Origin: Impatiens glandulifera | Taxonomy: Eukaryota > Streptophyta > Magnoliopsida > Ericales > Balsaminaceae | DNA: 64,000 nt | Assembly (NCBI RefSeq): GCF_907164915.1 | Contig: NC_061865.1 | Location: 54,642,587 to 54,706,586, forward strand | Direction: 5' to 3' | Shown: positions 1 to 13,304 of the stretch, piece after piece | Layout: each line of letters begins with the position of its first letter | How positions within the stretch are numbered: the stretch's first letter is position 1 | The notes under the pieces: model-generated | Seen by the model: the letters and a program-made list of their open reading frames with translations, nothing else | Told to the model about the DNA's origin: nothing | Databases searched by the model: none | Translations under genes and position numbers: made by a program

Positions 1-1687
1 TGATGGGCTCTCTAGGTAAATTGACTTGGTTCTTATGTAAAATTCCTATGCTTTACTCTGATAATTCGTAGATGTGTAACATTATGCCTAGTTTCAACTG
101 TTTGAGTCTGTAGTAGGCTCATTCCTAACACCCTGATTTCTAAATTCTAATTAAGGGTACTGTTACACTTTATTTTTAGAATAAAGGGCTTAGATGAGAA
201 AGATAATATCGTGTAATAGATTTAGGGTTTATAGATTTAGAGATGAGAGTCAAGAGAGAATGGGAGGTAAGGGACCAAGACAAATCTTCATTCTTCATTT
301 GATAGATTTTCCTATAGTTGAGCATATCTATTTATACTCATTGATATGCCACATCTCATATTAGCTTTAACAAATTAGTGAGGTGGAAAAATTGGCATCC
401 TAATTTAAATGACAAAGTAAAGTTTAGGGACTTCTCGACTATTTATGCTCTAACTAATAACCCTAACCCTACTAACCTTAACAGGTACATACGTTTCTCT
501 AGTATTTTTCAATTAAAACTCACATATGTGAACATAATATTAATAGTCCTCTAAATCAACAATTATCGTGTAATCTGGATAATGCTTACATACAAAATGA
601 GGTTTACTTTGACTGATGTTTTAGAGGCAATCATCAAACTCATGAAATCTATGAGTTTTATTTCATGTTATATTCTAAGCATAGAAACATTTTATGTAGG
701 AGATGTGATCTTATTGAAAGACTTGATTCCAATATTTATAAAAACTACATAAAGATAGGGTAGGATAGTTAAATCAATCAAGTTCTCATGATATAATTAC
801 ACGTGGTTCTTCAATGAGTCTATTTGGAAAGTTATATTTTATCACAATTTTTGTTGCACAATCACAATCTATTGGAAAATCCCCAAAGTTGATTTTTTTT
901 AAAAGGTAAACTTTTATTCCCCAAAGTATGGTTGAATGAGATCACAGTTCATTTGAAAATTAAAATTGTGGCTATTTATTTTTGAAAAATGTCAACATTC
1001 ATAGAAAAAAAGAGCCCAAGAAGTGTTCAATGGTTACAAATGGGGGAGGGAAAAAAGAAATCAGAAAACAAAACAAAGCGAAAGACAAACTAGGAGCTAG
1101 ATGCCGATAAGGTCAAAAATTTCCATCCTGTACAAAACCCCCTCTTCCGAATAGAGGCAAACGTATGGAGCATAAACCCTTTAATTCGTTTGGTGCCAAA
1201 ACTCTCTCTTGGAAGGTTCTTTGGTTCCTTTCTTTCCAGATCGTCTACCACCAGATGAGGGGGATGAACTTCCAGTCATCTGCAATATTATTGCTCTTGC
1301 CCCAGTTGATCCATTTCTCCCAAAAGTCAGAAACTTTGGGAGGACATCCCATTGAATGTTGAGCAAGTTCTGCAAGAGGGCCCACATGTCTCTTGCACGA
1401 GGGTCCAAAATTGTGTCTGTTTTATAACCCAAAAGTTTGTGACATAAATTTTTGTTTAGTATATGTAACTTAAAAGATTTTGTTTTCTTGCCAAATGTAG
1501 TTTTATTTGGATTTTAATAAAATAAAAAAACGAGTAATTAAACAGGCTCAGTATATAATTTTAAATTTAAGTTCATCACAAGCAAATATACAATTCTTCA
1601 TTGAATGCGGGATATCTTAAACTTCTAGAATTCTGTTGGTTTGTTGTTATATTGTTACATCTTCTTACTTTCATGAGGAAATTTCAG
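1..1687. other. Probable intron or upstream part of the NUP188-like gene, no exon firmly seen
   Basis: This is AT-rich sequence with no convincing coding exon. The first clear exon of the nucleoporin gene starts at 1688 after a TTTCAG acceptor and begins in mid-codon, so at least one exon lies further upstream. The first 15 bases end in AG followed by GTAAAT, so they could be the end of that exon, with the phase fitting, but 15 bases are too few to prove it. A stretch at about 890-1440 is richer in GC and has a minus-strand frame of 83 residues that I do not recognise. It may be an old non-LTR retrotransposon fragment. Confidence 0.4.
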
Positions 1688-4600
1688 GGGATCATGGATG
1701 CTTCCTGGAAAGCTTGTAAACATGCTTCTAATTGACTGTGAACATAATGATGGTTGCCCCTTAACACTTTCAGGTAATTATTTTGTGTGTTGAGGGTGGG
1801 GGTAATCTAGTGGTTTCTGTACTCATTCTTTTCTTATTGGTTTCTGTATTTATTCTGTACTCAGTGGTGATATCTCTTTTATGTGTGGTTTATGTCATTC
1901 ACGGGTATTTTCATTCATGCGATGTGCAAATGTTATTAGTGCTAGACATTAAATATTAGGCAAAGGTTGAATATGTAATAAGGAGGAAATTCTGAACAAA
2001 CTATGAAATCTCAAAATAGGTGAAAGGAACATGTTAAATGGTCCCAGGTCTGAGGAATCTAATTCTTGGAGTGATTTTCTTCTTGTTTAGATCTCTGAAA
2101 GATGTCAGCTGTTTAATTTTTAGAAAGCATCAGCCAGCCCAAAAGGGTCTGTTTGATGTTGGAGCACTCTGATCTCATGAAAATTATGGTGCATTTTTCT
2201 TGGATTTTGGGCTTGCTGTCGTGCAGCAGGGATGTATACCTGGCCTGCTTGTTAATCCTGATCTGGCAACTTGAGTTTATTTGATTTGGAAGTTTGTTTG
2301 TTCCTATATCTTTTTGGTATACATAATTAGGTATACAATTAATTTTGTAGCTTTTTGGACATTGTATTTTATCCATCGTCCATTTCTCCATGATATTATG
2401 ATGTAAGCAGTGGTTTCTTTCTCCCCTTTTGAAATACAAGCATCCTAGTCTATGTTTTATGAAGATTGAAATGATGATTAGGTATCTCCATTGAAGTTGT
2501 ATTGTGCTACATAGTTCATTCATTCTTTCGCTCGAGTAAAGTGTGGCAGATTGATTATTGTTGTTGCTATTGATATGCATATGCTTTATGTTTTAACTCT
2601 GATATTTATATTTTAACATGCTCTACAGTGTTGGACTTCACCATGCAGCTTGTTGAGACCGGAGCAGAAAATGACATAATTCTCTCTCTTGTTATTTTCT
2701 CTCTCCAATATGTGTTGGTTAATCATGAGCACTGGAAGTACAGGGTGAAGCAAGCTCGTTGGAAGGTGACATTGAAGGTACCGTGGTTTGCCTTTATTTT
2801 TTCCTTAATTGTTTTCTTTTAAATTTATTGTGAAGTTTTATAGGTTTTAAGTTTTCCATGATTCTTTCCCAGTATGAGCATAAAAAAAGGAAACACCCTC
2901 CCCCAACACATAAACACAAATTGGTAGCATGGGGAATCGAGGATGTTCCAACATTTGTAACTCAAAGCAATGGAAGACTTAACTTCTTACTCTTCATGAA
3001 TCTTCTTGGAGAAAGATGATTTACCTAGGCACATTTCGAGATCACATTCCTCTAGTCTGACTTAAGGAGTGTTGATTGACCAATTCCTGAAGCTACTTAA
3101 TCACAAAACACTTGCACAAATTCATGATCACTAAGCTGGATTGTAAATACTGAGTTCATATTACCTAGCTACTGTTATTTGTAATGAATTTGATCTGTTA
3201 TAAATTATCTTTATTGTACAATTATTGCAGGTGCTTGATGTAGTAAAGAAATGTGTTGAATCAGTCCCTTACATGCAAAAGCTTGCCGTGCTTGTTCGTA
3301 ATGTCTTGCTCACTGATTCTTCAATCCACAATTCCTTATTTCGAGTCTCAAGTACTACCACACAGGCATTGGAGGTCATAATGTTGTAACTATTATTTCT
3401 AATGAATCTTGTCCATGCCCGATCATTGTGTTTTTCACGTTAAAGTTGGTTTTCCTTGCAGAAACTTTATGTCAACCGTCTGTATGAACCAATGGAGGTT
3501 GAAGGATTAGAGCTTGCAATATGTACTTCTCTGGACATTCTTTTCTGCATGCTATCCGACATATTCAAGGTACATACATAACAGTTTTAGTTGTTTGTTC
3601 TTGTGATACTGCTCAATCTGGAAAGTTTGTTTAATGTAAGTATATCTCTTGGACAAGTTAATTATGCAGTTAATCTGTACTTTCAGGATCTCCCTCCTAG
3701 CTTTTCTGTATTCCATCAAGCTTTGGTGTCATCTTCAACAAAACCCATGCCTGTTTCTACTGCAACGATATCATTGATGTCATATTTCCACAATCCGGTA
3801 GGGGATCATTCTAACTTCACTACACTGTATTATTAGTTTCTTCTTCGCATATTGCTATGGAGAATTTGTAACTTAAATGTTGATGAAATAGGAGAAATTG
3901 TCTTAAATTTTATTTGAATTTATAAGATGGGCATGTTGAGAGGATATGTAAAGATTATTCACATATCAAGGAATCATTTAATTCCTTTCCTCAGTTCTTC
4001 TATTGCATAAATAATCACACATGTTCTTCTATTGCATAATCACTCATGCTGTTTGCCAAATTATATTGTGCAGACAATTTCTTATTTTCATTGGATTTGT
4101 GTGGAAGAGTATGTACTTTTTGATGCTCATTCTGAACTTGATATAACATAAAACTTTCACAACTATTAACATCAAGTGACTGATGAATCTGCAAACATTG
4201 TAGACTAAATGAACCTGGGATACATTCTTACTTTGGAGGTCACATTCTAGTTTTCTGTAATGTGTGTTTTTTTACCATGTTTGACTTAATGATCTGAGTA
4301 TTTATTAACAAAAACATGATAAGTAGCAGTTGTTTCTTTCAAATAGGCTATTTATTCTATACAGCAGATTCAGAAATATCAGAATGATGCTCGTACATAC
4401 TATGTTATAAAATTGTTACTGTTTTTCTTATGGATAGATTTGAAACTAATGTCTGTTCTGCATATATAATACTAGTATGATTATGGAAAATTCTTCTTGA
4501 GTAAAATAAGTTAAAGAAACAACATTAGTTGGACTTCACTATCCCTGTTTTATAATATTATGTGTGTATCCATAAATTGTAATGGAGATTTCAATCAGAA

Positions 4601-7600
4601 GGTATGTTAGCTTGCATTTCTCTGGATTGTTCCTGGTTTTATCTGCTTGTAATTTGAAGTGATTTTTTTTCCATTAATGTATTTTGGCAACCCACAGTTT
4701 TGTTAGCCCTCCTTAGTTCTGTTTCATGCTTGCCCTGTTTTTCTTATTTTATGGATAATCTCCTTACTAGCAGTTTCTTGATGCCCTGGCAGAACATACA
4801 AATTGGTGCTGCAAAAGTACTTTCGAGATTGTTTGTTCTAGCCGATTATTCGCAGCTAACTGTAACTGAGAATTCTTGCTTTGGCCTGGATGAGAAGCAG
4901 GTATGCCTTCTATGCTGTATATAACTGGTTTTAGATCAATTCTATTGGCTCTTCTAATTTCCTTTTCCTTGTATTTTGTCAAATCTCTTTCTCAGATTGC
5001 CTACTTTAGGGATTCAATTTTCAATATCTTATCCGATCATTCTCAACGAAATCAAGAACTCGTTGCTTCTACATTTAGAGTTCTCACAGCTATAGCATCT
5101 CATCAGGTTTCTTTACTTTGAGCATACAAATTTAGATTTATCTTCTACTTCTGATTTTCAATTAGATGCATCTATTTCCTGAATGAATCAATTCTGTGTT
5201 GCATTACTTTTGTTATCTATTTCAGCGTAAATATTTCAATTGTACAATAATTTACAAAATCTTATTCTTTAGGTTGTATTTTGCTTTTATTTGGAACTTG
5301 GAGCAACAGGAACTAGACATGTTTATTGAGTGCACAAGTTTTGTTCACATCTTATTATTTAATTTTGGTTCTCCCGCATCTGTAGGGAATGTATTTACTT
5401 ATTCTGCTCTGCTTAACTGTTTTCTTCTATATGTTATTGTGGTGTCTGTACTGCAGTGTTAATTTTCCGTGTTATTGCTTTTGCAGCCTGCTTTTCTTGT
5501 TGCTGTAGTTGGCTCCAAGGAAGGAACAGAGTTAAATCATGCTAATGACCAGACAAATTTAAATGAGGCTGGCACAAAGTCATTAATATCTGAAGTGAAT
5601 ATAATTGAAGTAGTTATGCAATATGTTATGAAGTCAACTGATCTTTTTGATAGGTATTGCCATGTTTACGCATTCTCAAGTTTTATTGACTTAATCTTCC
5701 ATGTCTTGCCTGCAATTATTTTACATTTGTTTCTATGATCAGCAATCCTTCCATGCTGCTCACCGTGATAAACCTCCTCAAGGTACTATGGCAAGCAGGT
5801 TCGACATTTTCTATGATCTTGGACATAATGAGGAACTCGGAGAACTTCTGGAAGCAGTTATCCAATTGTATCACAAAAATAGCTACTACAGAACACAATC
5901 TCTCGGAAAATGAAAGTCATCTGGATGCTGAGAAAGTGGCATATAGGTATCAATGTCAGTCAGGAACTATGCAAATATTGTCATATGAATTGTTCCTTCA
6001 GAAGAAGTTATCACATGCTGAAGTACTTGCCAAACAAAATATTAAATCAAGAGATATAAAGAAAACTGATGGTGGTAAAACAAGTTCTTTTGATCTGAAA
6101 AGTTTCCTTGCTAGCTTTAGCAAAGGTTCTGTTGGTGTTTTGATAAATTCTTATTCATCGCGTGAGAATGACAAGGATAAACATCACCATGCCAAGGTAA
6201 GGATGATATCTAGCTTTCATATACCTTTGCATCACTTACTATGTTACATTGTTGTGAGCTGGATAAAATGACCAATTTGATTGATCCTTCTGCTGTTATG
6301 CTGTTTCTATGGAGATAGAAGTAGCCATAGTTGGTGAGCAGTGTTAAATCATGGGACTTGTCTCTTTTGTTTTTTGCTCTATTGGTGGTTCACTTTAAAA
6401 GCGTGTCCTACGGTATATTTTATTTTCTATAGTTCAGGCCTTTGTTATCAAGGAATAGAGAAACTTTCATACCACACTTGATAGATTTTGGCTGCATATA
6501 ATTCAGGATTCAAAAGGACTTAAATGCTACTCTCCATTGCCTGCGCACTTTGGTCTAGCGGAGTACTTTTTTCCTTCACAAAATGTCCAACAAAATATTA
6601 TTTTATCCACTGCCCAAAATCTCCTTTAGTTGTACATTTGTCTTTATTGTTTATTCAAGAAAATACACATCAGATTGAATAGTCCAAGTTCATCACGTAA
6701 AGTCTAGTTAATATGTTTAAACAAAAAACCGAGGAAAAAACCTACTATGTAGTCTACTACATGGATGATTTCCTAACCTACTATGTTTTTCGTTGCTGGT
6801 TGTTTGTTGTATGAAAGAAGTCGGTTTTTTGGACGACAGTAATATGAATGAGTCACTCAGATAAGACATTTTGGATTATACCTTTTTATTCTCTTGTATG
6901 TGTAAATAATTTGTCTGCAATTTATCTGTGGGTATGATTTGCAGCATATCTATCATGTATAACATACACATTATATTACTACTGTTTTTAAAATTGAAAG
7001 AAAAAGTTTGAATAGCTATAGTTATTGTTCATTCATAATCTTGGAGGGACTTGCCAATAAACTTTACAGGTTGCTGCTAGTTTATTATGTGTGCATGTAA
7101 TGGAAAACGTAAAAGATGGTGATGCAGGCAGTCTATCTGTCTCATTATTTGAGAAGATTCGTGTCTTGGAACGTAAGGTATGTTATGTTTTCTTATATCT
7201 TCATAGAGAAAAAAATGGCACTGGTTTCTTTATTGCAGTTTCTACAAAGGATTAAGTTTCTTTTCAGAATGTCTAACCTGGATCTGCTTGATAAGTTTTG
7301 TCTAATTTGCACATGTGGTTTTCCCTCAACAGTTGACTGATATGGCAGCCTTTAAAGAACTAGTTGCTCAATATATGCAGCAGGGCTACAGGTCTGTGCT
7401 ATGTTGGTCAATGCATTCTAGTCATTGGTACTTTTAATTTATGATATGATATGTGGTGCAATGCATTTATATAACTTCCTACCAAACATTATATATTAAC
7501 TTTCTTTTTCCATCTCTATTTCAGCGAAGGAAAGGAATTGCACAGTTTAATACTTAGTGACCTTTATTATCACATCCAGGGTGTTCTTGAGGGACGTGAA

Positions 7601-10600
7601 ATTGGTCCTGGGTCATTTAAAGTTCTTTTGCAGTATCTCATGGAATCAAAATTTCTGCAAATATACAAGCATAAATACAATGAAGACTTCTTTGCACAAA
7701 CCAAGGATGTGTATGTGTACAACTTGTCTCGTTTACGAGTTGACTTGGGTTTGGATATGTGGGATTATTCAAAGTGGAAATCATCGAAACCGGTTGCAGA
7801 GAAAATGTTTTCCTCCTTACAGGATGTGAATCATATGGTGTTGCTTGCTAGCTCCAAGCTTTGTGCTTTGAAGTCACTCATAACATTCTTATCCATGATT
7901 GGATACGATGTAAGTTTTACCCTTCTCACGATTTTATCTATACATGCTTTCATTTTTAGGTTTACCCGTTGGATATATTACCCCATCTCACTCTGAGAAT
8001 ATACTGATTTTTAGACTATATTGATATAAGTGTCATGGATTAGGGTTATGGATGACATTATTGCATAATTCATAGTGGTTTAATTGGCCAATTCAAATCA
8101 GATTACAGTATTAAGCAGAATTATGTTCACTAAAAACTTTTGAGCTTGTTTGTTTTGGGGAGAAGTTGATTTTGATTATAACTGGAAGTGATTGAAAAAT
8201 AAATATTTGAATAAATCAAATCCGGGGTCAAATTAATGTCACGTGATAAAAGTGATTTTTGCAGATTGGAATAAGTGGGGCCTTGTTTGATGTGGGTTAT
8301 TTGAAAGTTAATTACATATAACCCACTCCAATAATAATATACTCATGAATCACATCATTCAAATCATCAACCAAATACCCTCTATTTAATTTTTTTTTTC
8401 ATTATGTATTTTATCCCTAATGTATTTTTACTCAAATAACCTAATTTTCAATAACCTACATCAATTTGAAGATAACAAGGTCGTAAGTGATTAAATCAAT
8501 TTGTTTATCAAACAAACTTTACTGAGGTTATTGATGAAATGTAATAATCAATTTCCTGATTTGTATGTCATTGGCCCGGTTATGGTCCTATAGATACAAC
8601 CAAATATAGTCTTTCTGACATGACCTTGAATTTGTGTTTATTTGATAATGCAGTCAAATGAGAAGGCCAAAGACAATGGGGTCATTCCGAAACAATTAAT
8701 CATGTCTTGCATAGACAATGTGAGCCAATGTCTACAAGATACAATAGACTCCTTATCTCTTCTAACTCCCAATCCTCCCGAAGATGTTGTTGATTTCCTT
8801 GCAGCTCAAGCAGAACTACTGCTTTATCTTTCCAGAAACGCTAGCTTCTCTATACCCAACCGTGTTCATATCCTAAAATCTCTAGGTTCCGGCCTCAAAA
8901 CGTTAAGCAACTTAACGTCTTACATAACTGCTGCCAACGAAACAAGAAAACTTCTTCTTCTCCTCCTCCTTTCCTTGATTAAATCTAGCTGCAGTAATTC
9001 AGAATCAGATGAGCCATTAGCGATAGAATCTATTGAAGTCTTATCTGATCAGTCTAATATTAGTCTTAGCCTGTTGCCAATTCTCTGTAACTGCACTGAA
9101 CCTGCTGAACATGGTATTCTCTCCCTTACCATTATTGACTTAATACTGGGAGGTCTTCTCACGCCCAAGACATGGTTTCCTATTATACAGAAAAATCTTC
9201 CATTACGTCATTTCATTTTGAAGGTTCAAGATAAGAGCTCTATTCCTTATGTGACGAGGATTCTGAAATTCCTTTTGACTCTTGCTCGTGTGAGAGAAGG
9301 AGCTGAGATGCTTCTTACAGCTACTTTCCTCCCATGTATAAGAGAGTTGTTTTCTGATTTATCAGATGGAAGGATTATTTCTAGCTGTGAAAACACCAAT
9401 GAAGCATGGCATTTATGGGGGCTTTGTTTAGCTGTAATTACTGCAATGATACAATCTTTAGGGGATAGTCGTTTTTGTTCTGATACGGTTGAATATGTGT
9501 TGGCAAATTTTGTCTTGGAAAAAGTTAACCTGATTTCTTACTATCTATCTGCACCGGAATTACATTATGATCATGGTAAAACAGAAGTGCGAACACGGAA
9601 AGTTCGAACATCTCTTCATTCTCTTAGGGAAACAGAGTATACGATTGCCTTGATATGTGAGTTATCGAAGCACGGGAATTCTTGGGCAAAGGCTGTGAAG
9701 GAAATGGGTTCGGATTTGAGGGAAAGAGTTATTCACTTGCTTGGTTTTGTTAGCCGTGGAAGAGAGTCACCCGAAAAGGGTGCGTATTTTTTGTGTCGTC
9801 CCGTTTTGAAAGAGGAGTTGGATTGGTATAAAAGGCCGTCGTTTGTTGGAAATAGAAGTGGCTGGTTTGGACTAACTCCAATTGGTTGTTGTGGATTGGA
9901 GACTACTTTTTCGGATGTATCTTCTTCTTGTAAAGCAATTGCGCTTGTAACTAAGAATGATGGGGCGAGGTTTCCTCAAACAGAATTTTCCGATACTGTA
10001 GCAGTAGAGATATATCATCTGGCGTTTCTTCTTTTGGAGTTTTTGTGTTTAGAAGCAGAAGGGGCTGTTAGAAGAGCGGAGGAAGTGGGCTTTGTTGATC
10101 TTGCTCATTTTCCTGAGTTACCAATGCCTGAAATCTTACATGGTTTACAGGTAAAATATTTATGCAGTTTCTTTTATAAAATCCCTTGTGTTTTTTTTCA
10201 TGTATTCCTCTCAATTTTGTTGAACCTTGCCCACAATTTGTGTAAATGGGCAAACACAAACAGGTTTTTGGTGATATCGTGGTTTCTGATATTCCACTTG
10301 GTTTTTGGCATTGTTTAAATACCTTTTAATCAGAAAAAGAATGTGTGCAGTTTTTTTTAAATGATTAAATTATGATATTTTGTAGATTTTGTCATAAAAT
10401 AGAATAAAAATCTTGAAGATCTTTATTACGAATGGTTTCAAACATATTTTTTTCTCGCTAACTAAAATGTATTGTAGAATTTAATGGCTAGGTCATTTGC
10501 TTTTTCCTTATCCCAAGTTGTAATTGGTTGTACTTATTTTTTTCAGTAGATGTGATCTTTGTGTTTAGTGTAGAGATTTTAACGGCTTATTTTGTCTATT

Positions 10601-11157
10601 TTCTTTTTACTTTGCGATTTCATCCCTAGTGGAGATCAAGCTGCAATTGTTTGTACTTGTTCTTGCAATAGACGCGATGTGTTTTATTATATATTTTAAT
10701 CATCTTATTATGCCTTTGGTCTTGAATCTTTAATATTCACAGGATCAAGGAATGACGATAGTTGCTGAACTATGCGAAAACAGCAGATCAAAGCAGATTC
10801 CTTTTAAGATACATGGCTTATGCATAATGCTGCTGCAGATAACGGAAATGTCACTAAACCTTGAGTTTTGTGTTCTCCAAATTTGCGGTATAAGGCCTGT
10901 TCTTGGACGAGTAGACGATATCTCCAAGTCAGTAAAGAGATTGTTGAAAGGTACTAATAAGTTATTAATAATCTTATCATATCCTGAAAATGTAAGATAA
11001 GATGGTTTATTTTCCGCTATTGCTTCATTATTGAATTCTGTATGATTTCTCAGGGGCAGAAGGTCATGCGTGTCTAAAAGAGCCCGTGAGGTCGTTGAAA
11101 AACATATTGTCGTTTCTATATCCTGGATTACTACAGAATGAAGCCGCCTATTCATAG
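1688..11157 (+). CDS. NUP188: NUP188-like nucleoporin, 3' part of gene (15 exons in view)
   Basis: This is a very large alpha-solenoid scaffold nucleoporin of the nuclear pore inner ring, expected to act at the nuclear envelope. The exons I derive are 1688-1773, 2629-2777, 3231-3374, 3462-3569, 3687-3797, 4793-4900, 4996-5106, 5487-5653, 5743-6196, 7070-7177, 7333-7391, 7525-7909, 8654-10150, 10743-10950 and 11054-11157 (TAG stop). All have GT donors and AG acceptors, phases agree, and the joined length after one leading base is 1266 codons including stop. The protein is helical and leucine-rich without membrane segments. The segment starting LLIDCEHNDGCPLTLS and the long 8654-10150 exon look like plant Nup188/DUF3414 proteins, recognised by eye only. 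The gene begins upstream of the window. The large last-but-two exon suggests the C-terminal third is not split. An alternative would be the related Nup205, but overall resemblance favours Nup188. Confidence 0.8.
8145..8525. mobile_element. Nested MITE-like inverted repeats in a NUP188 intron
   Basis: Inside the intron 7910-8653, the outer segment begins CTTGTTTGTTTTGG and ends with a partly complementary TTTATCAAACAAAC (about 8497-8516). Between them, about 8281-8483, lies a second inverted repeat. It starts CCTTGTTTGATGTGGGTTATTTG and ends with a diverged complement finishing AACAAGG, and both arms carry the motif GTRGGTTATT. This layout, one short foldback inserted in another, is typical of hAT-like MITEs. 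Terminal repeats are imperfect, so exact ends and target duplications are uncertain. Confidence 0.45.
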
Positions 11158-12660
11158 AGATACAAAACGAAACAATTCACTTCTCGGTTTTGCTCACAAC
11201 GAATATTTGAATATGATCCTTACAATTGTGCTAACATTTATTATAATATTGTCTTCTAGGTAGATAAATGTGAGTATGTGACCAACTTTTTGTATTGCCT
11301 AAATTAAAAATGTCCCTATTTCATTTCTTACATATATATATATGGTATTAGGTAAAGCCTCTTTGAGTTTCATTTAACAGTTTGTAGAAAAAAAATGTGT
11401 CTGTTTCTCAAACCAAAGATGTATCGATAGTGATGGAAATTTGAAACCATTCTGCGGTAACTGAACCAAATTGCCCCAATTTCACTCTGATTATTTATCG
11501 AACATTAAAATATACAATTAAATATATTTATTTATTCATTATATTTTATAAGAATTTTAAGTTTATTTCTTTTTCATAATATAAATTTTTAATATATTAT
11601 TAAAAAATCTGTTAATATAATTTGATTATATAAAAAAATTATTTGTTTTTGAGAATATGGTATAAAATATAAACGATGTTCTGCGGGAATTTCTCGAAAT
11701 CGAATGGGAAGAGAATGATGGTAATGGGAAGAGAATGATGGTAAAAATCCTTAAATTACAACCGGGTGTTGATAAATGTATTCTCTACCCTCATTACAAG
11801 TTTGAATCTACTCAACTTGTTTTACAAGCTTTTTCTTGAATTAATTTGTGAACAAACAATGATTTGATAGTGAAAAATATTTTTGACACTATTATAAATA
11901 TTTATTTATTAAATTACCACTTTTTTTAGATTGTCATATAATATATACTTGTAATATAAGCCTTAAAATTATTACTATATTGGCAAGAAAGTTTAACTAC
12001 ATTCATGTCCTAACTTAACAAAATAATACTTTTGTCACTTTAACTGATGTTTTTATTATATTAATATTAACATGCAATTAAAAAATTTATAAAAATTTAA
12101 AAATATATTAAATTTTTATAGATTTTTTTCCTTTTCTTGGAAATGATTTTGTTTAATATAAAAAAATCTAGCTTCTTAATTTAAAAAAAAAAATTGATTT
12201 ATTTGGGTCTTTATAATAAATGATTAGATTAAATTGTTATAAATATAAATTGAGAAGAAAAAATTATAGATAATAATATTTAATTTATATTTATTAAAAA
12301 AAAAGTAGTTCTAGAAAATATATATTATCTAATTTAAATTATCCTTAATATCTAAACTTTAATGAAATAATTAGTTTACTGAATTAATCAAACACCCCAA
12401 ATAATTGCATTTCTTTCTTTTCAAATAATTAACTTTATTAATTTTTTATTGACTAATTCAATTAAAAATAATTATTTTTAAAAAATTAATATAATATTTT
12501 GCTAAAGTTAAGGTCACATCACACATATCCAAAAAAAAATAAGAATGATACCGCATAAAATAAGGCATATATAACGTGATCCAATTCTGACTCTTAACTA
12601 TAGTTAACTTTTAACCACACTCCTTAGTTAAACTAACTTCATCAAATCCATGTATCTTAT
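11158..12660. other. AT-rich intergenic region between NUP188-like gene and cyclophilin
   Basis: No gene is seen. The first part holds the 3' untranslated region of the nucleoporin gene. A perfect 20-bp tandem duplication occurs at 11703-11722 and 11723-11742 (core GGGAAGAGAATGATGG). The rest is long A/T runs. Confidence 0.6.
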
Positions 12661-12666
12661 ATATCG

Positions 12667-12720
12667 ACACGTGTTTACATTTCCACCGTCTAGATCTCAT
12701 TTCCCATCCCTATATAAACC
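12667..12720 (+). promoter_or_regulatory. G-box and TATA box of the cyclophilin promoter
   Basis: The palindrome ACACGTGT at 12667-12674 contains the CACGTG G-box, which binds bZIP and bHLH factors and is the core of abscisic-acid response elements. TATATAAACC at 12711-12720 is a good TATA box 69-78 bp before the ATG, leaving a short leader rich in GA (AGAGAGAGAAAAAGAG). This suggests a strong, stress- or light-responsive promoter, which fits what is known of plant cyclophilins. The factor is inferred. Confidence 0.7.
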
Positions 12721-12788
12721 CCTTCATCCCCTTCTTCATCATCATTATTCACACTGTAATAACTGAATCTAGAGAGAGAAAAAGAGAA

Positions 12789-13304
12789 ATGGCAAACCCT
12801 AAGGTCTTCTTTGACATGCAAATCGGCGATTCACCGGCGGGAAGGATCATAATGGAGCTATACGCCGATACAACACCAAGAACAGCTGATAATTTCCGTG
12901 CTTTATGTACAGGAGAGAAAGGAATGGGGAAATCCGGTAAGCCATTGCATTACAAAGGATCGTCGTTTCATCGAGTGATACCTGGATTCATGTGTCAAGG
13001 AGGAGATTTCACTGCTGGAAATGGAACTGGTGGTGAATCGATCTATGGAGCTAAGTTTGCTGATGAGAATTTTGTTAAGAAACATACAGGACCTGGTGTT
13101 TTATCTATGGCGAATGCTGGACCGGGAACTAATGGATCTCAATTCTTTATTTGTACTGCGAAAACTGAATGGCTTGATGGTAAACATGTTGTATTTGGTC
13201 AGATTATTGATGGAATGGATGTTGTTAAAGCGATTGAAAAAGTTGGATCTAGTTCGGGAAGGACGGCGAAGACTGTTACTATTGCTGATTGTGGTCAGGT
13301 TTGA
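12789..13304 (+). CDS. Cyclophilin-type peptidyl-prolyl cis-trans isomerase, cytosolic, intronless
   Basis: This is a 171-residue single-domain cyclophilin that catalyses cis-trans isomerisation of Xaa-Pro bonds and binds cyclosporin A. There is no signal peptide or extra domain, so it should act in the cytosol and possibly the nucleus. Catalytic and ligand-site residues are visible: [15 protein letters not shown] with the catalytic arginine at about 62, then the [13 protein letters not shown] segment, and [11 protein letters not shown] with the tryptophan needed for cyclosporin binding. The plant-type insertion loop [14 protein letters not shown] near residues 44-57 is present. The ATG is the first after the leader and has a plant-like AAATGGC context. 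The gene lacks introns, as in the Arabidopsis ROC/CYP18-19 group. Which member it is cannot be decided here. Confidence 0.96.
   Translation: MANPKVFFDMQIGDSPAGRIIMELYADTTPRTADNFRALCTGEKGMGKSGKPLHYKGSSFHRVIPGFMCQGGDFTAGNGTGGESIYGAKFADENFVKKHTGPGVLSMANAGPGTNGSQFFICTAKTEWLDGKHVVFGQIIDGMDVVKAIEKVGSSSGRTAKTVTIADCGQV

Noticed and set aside
466..485. Telomere-like CCCTAA units
   Set aside because: Only two imperfect units; far too short for an interstitial telomere tract.
1181..1432. 83-codon minus-strand frame
   Set aside because: No domain recognised, lies in probable intron or old repeat; mentioned only as a possible retroelement trace.
2113..2580. 155-codon minus-strand frame
   Set aside because: Lies wholly in an intron of the nucleoporin gene and has low-complexity composition.
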